Below are positions 55,778 to 64,000 of a stretch of DNA of 64,000 nucleotides, piece after piece; position 1 is the stretch's first letter; every line of letters begins with the position of its first letter. The translations under genes were made by a program, and so were the position numbers. The notes under the pieces were generated by a model. That model did no database searches. It had not been told where the DNA came from and was given only the letters and a program-made list of their open reading frames with translations. This DNA is from Dipteris shenzhenensis (Eukaryota > Polypodiophyta > Polypodiopsida > Gleicheniales), in the NCBI GenBank assembly GCA_047967505.1, contig CM106540.1. The stretch is one strand, 5' to 3'.

Positions 55778-57891
55778 TGGCCCAGCCCGCAAGACTGCGA
55801 ATCCCACCATTCGGTGAAAGCGGAAAGTTGGACGGTACTAGCTATCCACTCTGGAAGTTCTAAATGAAGACCATCCTAAGCACATACGAGCTTTGGGATA
55901 CTGCTACTGGTGTGGACTTGAAGCCGGTTCTGAGACCGAATCTAGCCAATGCAACACAATAGATAGTACCAACTACGGATGAGATTCTCACATGGATAAG
56001 AAGAAATGCAGATGCGTTGTGTTCTATTGTCTGTAGTGTAAGTGATTCTACCATGGCATTAATTCAACATGTCACCACAGCGGACTGGAGACTCAACTCA
56101 CGAATGAGAAACTTCTTGAGTATGAAATGGTAGAGAAGCTCATCACCAGGGTAAAGAATCTGTGCAATCAGATGACTGCGATTGGCATCACCATCACCAG
56201 TGAGAATCTAGCACGAAGGTGCATACGGATTCTCCCACCAAAGTATGCCGGTCTTGTTACAGTGCTAAATACATAGAACAAAAATCTACCCCTCAACTTT
56301 GAGGATTTCAGTGCAATCCTTTTTGGAGGAGGAGATGCATCAAAAGATGAAGACTGGAGAAGATTCAGCTTTCTATGCTAGATCAAAGAAAGGTAAGGGT
56401 AAGGACTCTAGTAACCCATCTTCTTCTCATGATAAAAAGAGAAAGAAGAAGATCAAGTGCTTCTATTGCAACAAGGCAAGGCACAAGCCAAATGAGTGTC
56501 GAAAGAAGATTGCAGATGAGAAGAATGGAGTAAAGAAAGAGTCTAGCAACAGTGCGCAGGTAGTACCAGTAGAGCTGCTTGTAGCAATTGAGGAGATTTG
56601 CATGGAAGCAGTTCATGTACCTGTGGATGAACCTTGGATTACTGATAGTGGTGCATCGTGCCACATGACCAATCAGAAGGATGGTATACCTCTCTACATC
56701 TGGTAGGGAATGACATCCTAGTAGCAGTTAGCAATGATGCAAAATGTCCAACAAAAGGAAAAGGTACGATTGCTCTCAAGTCAGATGTAGTTGTAAAACA
56801 GTTGTCCAATGTTCTTTATGTGCCAGATATCAAGAGGAACTTGTTGTCCGTTTCTGCGATCACGGATCGCGGGACCTCAAAGTTCAATTCGATAAGAATG
56901 GTGCACAGATTTTGGATCTTTAAGGGAAGGTCGTTGGTAAAGGTACATGATGCAACAACATCTACGAACTCTCAGCTTTCAGTGCTCGAGCCAATCTGAA
57001 GAACACTAAGCTGTGGCATGAGAGGTTTGGTCATCTAAACCTTAGTTCTTTAAAGGAGATGCATAAAAGTGGAATGATTGTAGACCTACCAGAAATTACA
57101 GATCTGCCTGATGTATGTGAAGCTTGCATGATGGGCAAGCAGCATCGGTAGCCCTTTTCTAAAGAGGCTAGTAGGGCAAAGGTTCCTCTAGAGCTCGTTC
57201 ACATGGACCTCTGTGGAAAGATGGAGATGGAAGCTTTGGGTGGTTCCTACTACTTCATGACACTGATCGATGACTACAGTAGAAGGATATGGATATACTT
57301 CCTGAAGACTAAAGACGAGGCTTTTAGTAAGTTCAAAGAATGGCATGTAATGGTCGAGAAAGAAACGGGGAGGAAGGTGAAAAAGTTGAGATCAGGCAGA
57401 GGTGGAGAGTTCACATCAAGTGAATCCAAAAGTTACTACAAAAGTCATGGGATCAAGAGGTAGAAACCCCCACCACACACATCATAGCAAAATGGAGTAG
57501 TGGAGTGCAAGATGCACATCATCTATGAAATGGGTAGGAGTATGATGAAAGGGAAAGATTTGGCAAAGACTTTCTAGGCTGAAGCATGCAACACGACAAT
57601 TTACATTTTGAATCATACCTACACGAAGGATGTGAACGGGATGACACCACTACAGGCCTTTTCTGGTAAGAAACCTTCATCTGAACATTTTAGAGTTTTT
57701 GGATGTGACTGTTTTGTGCATGTCCTTGATGCTAACAGGACCAAATGGGAACCAAAGATCCGGAAGTGTATTTTCTTGGGCTACAGTGAAGAGGCGAAGG
57801 GTTACTGTCTCTATAACCTTGTTACCAAGATGGCAATAGTAAGTTGTGATGTGGTCTTCTCAGAACAATCGCATCAATTGGAGGAGGATGC
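55778..57891 (+). pseudogene. Copia D gag-protease-integrase, interrupted by copia C
   Basis: ATG 55778 starts MAQPARLRIPPFGESGKLDG, followed soon by a TAA. A zinc knuckle CFYCNKARHKPNEC lies near 56,459 and the protease motif ITDSGASCHMT near 56,640. Pre-integrase reads LWHERFGHLNLSSLKEMHKS; integrase reads LVHMDLCGKMEME, then LRSGRGGEF, where the usual second catalytic Asp is Gly, and QNGVVECK. Multiple stops split it. It continues to CIFLGYSEEAKGYCLYN and SEQSHQLEEDA, where copia C is inserted, and resumes at 63812. Confidence 0.8.
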
Positions 57892-58071
57892 TGTGGGGTT
57901 AAAGTTCACTGTGCCTTAACCCCAGTTATGTACAATACTCAAACACATATATAAATGAATGAAAAAGAAGATTAGGGTGGTTCTGCACCCACCAAAACTT
58001 GTGTGGCTCTCTGTCTCTCTCTCTCGCTCTCTCTCCCTCTTCCGTTCTTGCTTCCGTTGAGAGCACTCTCA
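57892..58071 (+). repeat. 5' LTR of copia C (180 bp)
   Basis: TGTGGGGTTAAAG...CACTCTCA. GGGGTTAA at 57895-57902 pairs with TTAACCCC at 57916-57923. CT-rich microsatellite near the end. Very short for an LTR. Confidence 0.95.
57948..57955 (+). promoter_or_regulatory. TATA box of copia C
   Basis: TATATAAA, conserved in both LTRs and in copia B. Confidence 0.6.
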
Positions 58072-58073
58072 AC

Positions 58074-58086
58074 TGGTATCAGAGCC
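58074..58086 (+). other. Primer binding site of copia C
   Basis: TGGTATCAGAGCC, two bases after the LTR. Confidence 0.9.
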
Positions 58087-59513
58087 CGGGTGATCTAGCT
58101 GAGCGTGCGTGAATGCTTGAAGCTCAGCAGCTCTGTGGGAGGAAGGAGAAGCTCTGTGGGAAGCTTTGTGAGCGACTTTACTTGCATCCGAGTGTGCAGA
58201 GACCTTGGAGGAACCTTTGGAAAAGTCACTTTGGCTTTACGAAGTGGTTTTGAGAGCCTGTTAAGTGGTTTGAAAGAAAAAGTCGTTTTTTGAGCTTTTC
58301 CCTGTTCCGTTCGATGACAGAGACTCCATATTGACTTGTAGAGGCAACTATTGCTTTCTTTTGGTGTCCACATTACTTCAGGAGCTTGGAAACACCTTCA
58401 TTCTTGAATCTGGGATCATTTCAGTGGATTTCTGACTCATTGTGTCAGTTCCTGCGTTTTTTGCCCGGGTGTTGGAACTCAAGTTTGGAGCAACCATTTG
58501 CAGATCTGTCAGTTCCGGTGGACTCAGGAGGTCCTAAAACTTCTATGTTGCTCATCATCATTCGCACTCCGGTGGAGTTTACAGATAGCTCTGTTTCCAA
58601 AAACGTTTTTCAGTCCGTGTGTTGGACCTAGTGATTGAGACCACGGTTTCCAAAACCGTCTGTCCCATTGCGTTCCGGACGCCCAAAAACCCCTACCTAT
58701 CAGTTCTTGCGTGATTCGGTGGAGGATTTTCAGAGTTATAAATCTCTGTGTATTCGATTTCGTCTCTCTGTTATGCATTTTTCATACTAAGGTTTTGAAA
58801 CCTTAGATTTATGCCACATGGCAGTGGATAAGTGTTGACTCCCATTTCTCACTCATCGGTTGGGATTTTGGAGTTCTGGCAGAAGAGAGATATTTGCAGA
58901 TTTTCTTGCTGAGTCCGATTATGCAATGGCGCCCATGTTTTGAAGCATCTCAGGTTCTATTTTCAGTAGCGCTCATTACCGTGGGACTATGATTTCTTGA
59001 GCATACCTTATGCAGATCACTCTGGTTGCAGTTTGAGCAGTGTGCGCTCATTCGTGGTATGCATTGGGTTGCAATGGATGATTTATAGGCCATTTGGATG
59101 CATTGCGGTCCTTGTTGGATGCACTGATAGGCCCAAATTGCCTTGTGGGATGCTATTTTTTATGGACGCTTTGCACATGGATGCTATTTTAAGCTGAGGG
59201 ACAGCTTTGACACATTGCAGGTGATGCACTGATAGTGCTCTGCTCTCTTGGATGAGATATTATTGATGCATATGCCAGTGGACGGTGTTTATGCTTGAGT
59301 CATTTGGCACTTATTGGCATTTTCTTTTGGGCCAGATTTGCTCATATGGATGCATAGTATATGCACATGAGTCAGATGCATCTTTTGATGCTTTGAGTTT
59401 TGAATTTTGGTGATATTTCACTCTATTGTGGCATACACATTTGGGTGCACCTGGTATTTGGTGTGATTCTCTCTTGCAGGCACTAGCATTTGGGATTTTG
59501 CTTTATTTGCATC
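58087..59513 (+). other. Leader of copia C (1.4 kb)
   Basis: Untranslated region between primer site and gag, long for a copia element. It includes an 81-codon frame at 58386-58631 (METPSFLNLGSFQWISDSLC) that is kept open in copia B as well. No known domain; it may reflect only low divergence between the two copies. Confidence 0.7.
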
Positions 59514-62500
59514 ATGGCATCCTCTTCCATGCCTGAAAAGGAGTTTTTCAGCATTAAAAAGTTTGATGGGACAAACTTTTCTTTGTGGAAAGAACAAATA
59601 AGGGATGTGCTTATTCAAAAGAAGCAGATTAAACCCTTGGCAGGTATTGAAGCTAAGCCTGCGGATATGTCTGAGGATGATTGGAATGAGTTGGATGCAT
59701 TAGCAAAGTCTACTATTAGACTTCATCTTGCAGAGTCAGTTTATTTCACAGTAGTAAATGAGAAGACTACGGAAGATTTGTGGAAGAAATTGTGTGCCAC
59801 TTATGAAAAGGAAACTGCCTCTAATAAAGTTTACCTCATGAAGAGGTTGTTTGAGCTGCAAATGAAGGAAGGGGTCTCCATTGCTTCTCACTTGAATGAA
59901 TTCAATATTATTTTCAGCCAGCTTCAGGCTCAGAAAATGAATTTTGATGCGGAGACTAAGGCAATATTTCTCTTATGTTCATTGCCATCCTCATGGGATA
60001 CCTTCCGTACAGCTGTCAGTAACTCTGCACCTGGTGGAGTACTGAAATTTGATGATGTTGTGGGTAGCTTGTTGGCCGAGGAGATTAGACGGAAGTCTAT
60101 GGATGGCAACAAGCAGGATGCAGCCTTAAATGTGCAAAGGGGCAGATCACAGTTCAGGGGGAAGTCCCAAGAAAGAGGGAAGTCTCGTAGCAAATCCAGG
60201 GCACGGAACATTGAGTGTTACCATTGTGGCAAGAAGGGCCATATGAAAAAGGATTGCTACAAGCTGAAAAGAGAGCAAAAGGATAAGAAAAAGAATGCAA
60301 ATTGGGGTGCAAATCAAAAGGAAGAGAGTCCAAGGGAGGACAAAGGAAAAGTGAAGATCGAGGAGATCAATGCAGTCACACGTGATAGTGACAATGATGT
60401 TCTCTTCATGTCTAGTTTATTTGCAGAGTTGCTTACCACTTCAGATGATGCATATTCCCAGGATTGGATTTTGGATTCTGGTGCTTCATTCCATGTTACT
60501 CCCCATAGGGAATGGTTCTCCACTTATGACAGTGGAAAGACAAGTTGTGTGCATCTTGGAAATGACTATGCATGTGACATAGTGGGAGCAGGTGACATAA
60601 AGTTTTCTTTTGCAAATGGGTCTGCATTTGTTTTGAAACATGTGAGACATGTGCCTAAGCTGACCAAGAGTCTTCTTTCAGTGGGTCAGCTAGATGATGC
60701 TGGTTTTCACACCACTTTTGGCTTTCAAAGTTGGAAAATTCAAAAGGGCTCTATGCTTTTGGCTAGGGGTGCCAAGTGTGGGACTTTGTATCCCTGACAT
60801 GTATCAGGGGTATTTGATCATGTTGTTGCAATAACCGAGCAGCCAAGCACTTCTTTGTGGCATTGCAGGTTGGGGCACATGAGCTAGAATGGAATGAAAC
60901 TCTTATGCCGTTTGGGTTATGTACCGCATTTGAGTTTCTCTGATTTTGAATTTTGTGAGCATTGTCTCTATGGGAAGCAGACTAAATCAGCCCATAAAAG
61001 AAGGGGAAAGAAAGAGTTTGAAATGCTTGATTTGGTGCATTCAGATGTATGTGGTCCCATGCCTACACGGTCATTAGGCGGGGCTGAATACTATGTGACA
61101 TTCATTGATGATGCAACTAGGAAAGTGTGGGCTTATGCTATAGCTCGGAAGAGTGATGTGTTCCAAGTATTTCAGAAATGGCTGGCCTTGGTTGAGAATC
61201 AGTCAGGTAGAACGCTTAAATGCCTACGCACTGACAATGGTGGAGAGTATCTCTCTCATGACTTTCAGCATTTCTGTGATACACGTGGGATTAAGAGGGA
61301 GCTCACATCCCCTCGTACTCCAGAGCAAAATCCAGTTGCAGAAAAGATGAATCGTACCATTCAAGAAAGGTTGCAATGCATGCTTTCCAATGCAAGTCTT
61401 TCTGGTGGTTTTTGGGCTGAGGCAATGAAGATTGCAGTGCATGTGATCAATAGATCACCTAGTAAGAGTTTGGATGGTGGTATTCCTGAAGAGGCATGGA
61501 GTGGAAAGAAGCCCTCTTACTCTCATTTGCGTATATTTGGGTGTGAGGCATATGCACATGTGCCAAAAGAGCTTCGAAAGAAGCTAGATCCTAAGTCTAG
61601 GAAATGCATCTTTCTAGGTTATGGTGAAAGTGGAGAGATGGGCTATCGTCTCTGGGATCCAGAAGCAAAGAAGGTCATATGCAGCCATGATGTGGTCTTC
61701 AATGAGAAGAAGATGCATAAGGCACCCATGAGGGATGTGGAAATGAGGAGAATCACTTTCCAGGATGTGAATCCACCTGCATATGTTGATAGACAGCAAA
61801 CTGTCCATGCACCAAATGTGCAAGAAATGGTGCCACCAAGTACTCCCACAGGTATACAATCAAGGGTAGATGATGGATCATCTATTGGTGGAAATGATGA
61901 GCCAAATGTGACTGATATGCAGGTGGGACAGCAAGCTGAAATGCCCTTGAGAAGATCATCTAGAGTGTCTAGACCACCTGATAGGTTTGTTCCAGGGGTA
62001 GACTATGTGATGCTTACTGATTGCGGGGAGCCTTCTTGCTATAGAGAGGCTATGATGCGTGAGGATCAACGCAAGTGGGAGTATGCTATGCAATCAGAGA
62101 TGAGTTCACTTATGAAGAATAAGACTTGGGACTTGGTTTCTTTGCCACATGGAAAGAAAGCATTGCCATGTAAATGGGTCTACAAAATGAAGGTCACAGG
62201 TAATGATGTGCCTAGGTACAAGGCCCGTTTGGTTGCTAAAGGGTTCAAGCAAGAGAAGGGTGTGGACTTTGATGAGATATTCTCTCCGGTTGTGAAGATG
62301 ACCACACTTAGATGCATGCTTGGACTAGTGGTAGTAGAGGATATGGAGCTTATGCAAATGGATGTCAAGACAGCTTTCTTGCATGGGGATTTGCATGAGG
62401 ACATTTACATGGTGCAGCCGGAAGGCTTTGAAGAAAAGGGCAAAGAGCATTTAGTTTGCAAGCTGAAAAAGAGTCTCTATGGTCTTAAGCAAGCACCTAG

Positions 62501-63578
62501 AGAATGGTATCAGAAGTTTGATGCTTTCATTCGGTCCCAGGGTTTTAGAAGGAGTGAAATTGATCACTGCCTCTACACTAAAAGGGCTAAGGATAATAGC
62601 CTGATAATCTTGGCACTATATGTGGATGATATGCTATTGGCTAGCAAGAATACTTATGAGCTAGATGCATTAAAGGCCAAGTTGCATGAGGCCTTTGATA
62701 TGAAGGATTTGGGATTTGCAGGTCATATTCTTGGTATGCGCATCACGCGTGATCGGAGTAGGAAACTCCTTTGGCTTTCACAAAAAGAGTATGTTACAAA
62801 AGTATTACAACGTTTCAATATGGAGGGGGGGAAGGCAGTGAGTACTCCATTGCCTCCATATGTGAAACTGAGTCATACAGATAGTCCCAAATCAGATGAG
62901 GAGAGGGCCATGATGGCCAAGGTTCCTTATGCATCAGCAGTTGGGAGTCTTATGTATGCTATGATAGCTACTAGACCAGACATTGCATTTGCAGTGGGAG
63001 TTGTTAGCCGGTATATGGCTAATCCAGGAAAGAGGCATTGGGAGGCAGTTAAGTGCATCATGAGGTACATGAAGGGTACCAAGGAGATGTGCATTTGCTT
63101 TGGTAAAGGAGACATGCGTGTACTTGGGTACACAGATTCAGACTATGCAGGGCATGTGGATAGTAGGAGATCCACTTCCGGTTATGTGTTCACCTTTGCA
63201 GGTGGTGCAGTGTCGTGGATGTCTCGTGCACAGAAGTGCATTGCTTTGTCTACCACAGAGGCTGAGTATGTTGTAGCCACAGAGGGTTGCAAGGAGGCTA
63301 TATGGCTTGATCGGCTAGTGGGAGATTTGGGGATTCATACAGGTGTACTGACATTGCATAGTGATTCCATGAGTGCTATTCAGCTAGCACGGAATCCGGT
63401 CTTTCATGCAAAGACCAAACACATTGAGGTCAGGTATCATTTCATCAGGGAGGTACTTGAGGACAAGCGCATAGAGCTTGTGAAGGTTCATATAGATGAT
63501 AACCCTGCAGATATGCTGACGAAGAGTCTACCTAGTCAACGGTTTGAGTATTGTCGTGTATTGATGGGCATTGGATAG
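59514..63578 (+). pseudogene. Copia C gag-pol polyprotein, two nonsense codons
   Basis: The ATG at 59514 is preferred because copia B retains the same MASSSMPEKEF start. The frame runs 1,354 codons without shift. Gag: FDGTNFSLWKEQIRDVL near residue 20. Zinc knuckle CYHCGKKGHMKKDC from residue 235. Protease DSGAS at Asp321. Integrase D511 (LVHSDVCG), D574 (LRTDNGGEY) and E610 (PVAEKMNRT), giving D-D-35-E spacing. RT YVDD at 62619-62630 (residue 1036). RNase H: YTDSDYAGHVDSRRSTSGYV and STTEAEYVVATEG. Breaks are TGA 60795-60797 (TTA in B) and TAG 60885-60887 (CAG in B), both between protease and integrase. A Gag-PR product could still be made if transcribed. Confidence 0.9.
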
Positions 63579-63599
63579 TATGCTCACTGGTTGTTCTCC

Positions 63600-63623
63600 C
63601 TTAAAGGCACATTGTCCTTTAAG
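63600..63623 (+). promoter_or_regulatory. Stem-loop next to polypurine tract of copia C
   Basis: CTTAAAGG-CACATTGT-CCTTTAAG, 8-bp perfect stem, ending at the polypurine tract TGGGAGGT (63624-63631). The same stem is kept in copia B at about 49,010-49,033. Confidence 0.6.
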
Positions 63624-63631
63624 TGGGAGGT

Positions 63632-63811
63632 TGTGGGGTTAAAGTTCACTGTGCCTTAACCCCAGTTATGTACAATACTCAAACACATATATAAATGAAT
63701 AAAAAAGAAGATTAGGGTGGTTCTGCACCCACCAAAACTTGTGTGGCTCTCTGTCTCTCTCTCTCGCTCTCTCTCGCTCTTCCGTTCTTGCTTCCGTTGA
63801 GAGCACTCTCA
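63632..63811 (+). repeat. 3' LTR of copia C (180 bp)
   Basis: Differs from the 5' LTR at two positions (GAATAAAAA for GAATGAAAA; CTCGCTCTT for CTCCCTCTT). Followed by GATGC duplication. Confidence 0.95.
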
Positions 63812-64000
63812 GATGCTTCCTTCCCTGACAACTAGGACCAGGATATACATCCAGTACAACCACCAATAGTAGACCAAACTCCCCCAATGGTGCTTGGGAG
63901 GATTCAAGATAAAGAAGAGGAAGAAGAGCCTATAGAACCACAATGGCAACGGCCATTCTCGAAGTGGGCAAAGCAACTTTTAGATGACAGAGAACCTCCA
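63812..64000 (+). pseudogene. Copia D continuation (INT-RT linker), runs off window
   Basis: After copia C, the sequence resumes with an acidic, Pro-rich linker (EEEEEPIEPQWQRPFSKWAK) typical of the stretch between integrase and RT in copia Pol. The RT and 3' LTR of D are beyond the window. Confidence 0.65.

Larger units (their letters stand above)
57892..63811 (+). mobile_element. Ty1/copia element C (5,920 bp), nested in copia D
   Basis: Two 180-bp LTRs differing at two positions, perfect GATGC duplications (57887-57891 and 63812-63816), primer binding site, 1.4-kb leader, one gag-pol frame, polypurine tract. It is the most intact element of the window, blocked only by two nonsense codons. 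It lies in inverted orientation to copia B of the same family, separated by 2.25 kb of copia D. Confidence 0.95.

Overview
The window looks like repeat-dense, gene-poor nuclear DNA of a flowering plant. The evidence is the mix of Ty1/copia elements primed by initiator Met-tRNA (TGGTATCAGAGC sites), plant L1-type LINEs with a DUF4283-like ORF1, a decayed Ty3/gypsy element, a Mutator-like TIR insertion, and two exon-like blocks with GT/AG borders. I cannot name the species. No bacterial-type gene, operon, CRISPR array, rRNA or tRNA gene was recognised.

Layout. 1-3 kb: low-complexity flank plus two phase-0 exons (2544-2702 and 1988-2176, minus strand) of an unidentified, possibly TPR-like host gene. 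3-6.4 kb: LTR scrap and three LINE 3' ends. 6.41-10.98 kb: copia element A, lacking its 5' LTR, with its 3' LTR ending inside a minus-strand LINE (10,985 to about 14,250). 14.4-18.8 kb: two diverged copies of the C-terminal part of an unusual non-LTR retrotransposon protein, around LTR-like sequence. 19,463-24,633: a nearly full-span LINE bounded by a perfect 17-bp target duplication, with an internal deletion. 24.6-30 kb: mostly unassigned, with an LTR, a LINE tail and a copia RNase H scrap. 30.0-34.0 kb: LINE ORF1 and ORF2 remnants; the ORF1 piece is split by a 1.54-kb non-autonomous LTR element (30,448-31,986). 34-41.4 kb: AT-rich, with simple and tandem repeats. 41.4-46.7 kb: a decayed gypsy element.

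46.7-64 kb is a nested stack whose order can be read from target duplications. The 3' end of copia E, one LTR, then the 5' part of copia D form an internal-LTR-internal tandem. The shared LTR is split by copia B (48,832-55,636, minus, duplication ATCTG). B is split by a 920-bp TIR element (50,388-51,307, 10-bp duplication). D is split by copia C (57,892-63,811, plus, duplication GATGC). C is the youngest-looking element: its 180-bp LTRs differ at two positions, and its 1,354-codon gag-pol frame is broken only by two nonsense codons. B and C belong to one family and lie head to head as a roughly 6-kb inverted repeat.

I found no convincing new biological system. The most useful material is the nesting history, the palindrome-bearing TIR element, the rare non-LTR family, the coding-free LTR element and the two host exons.
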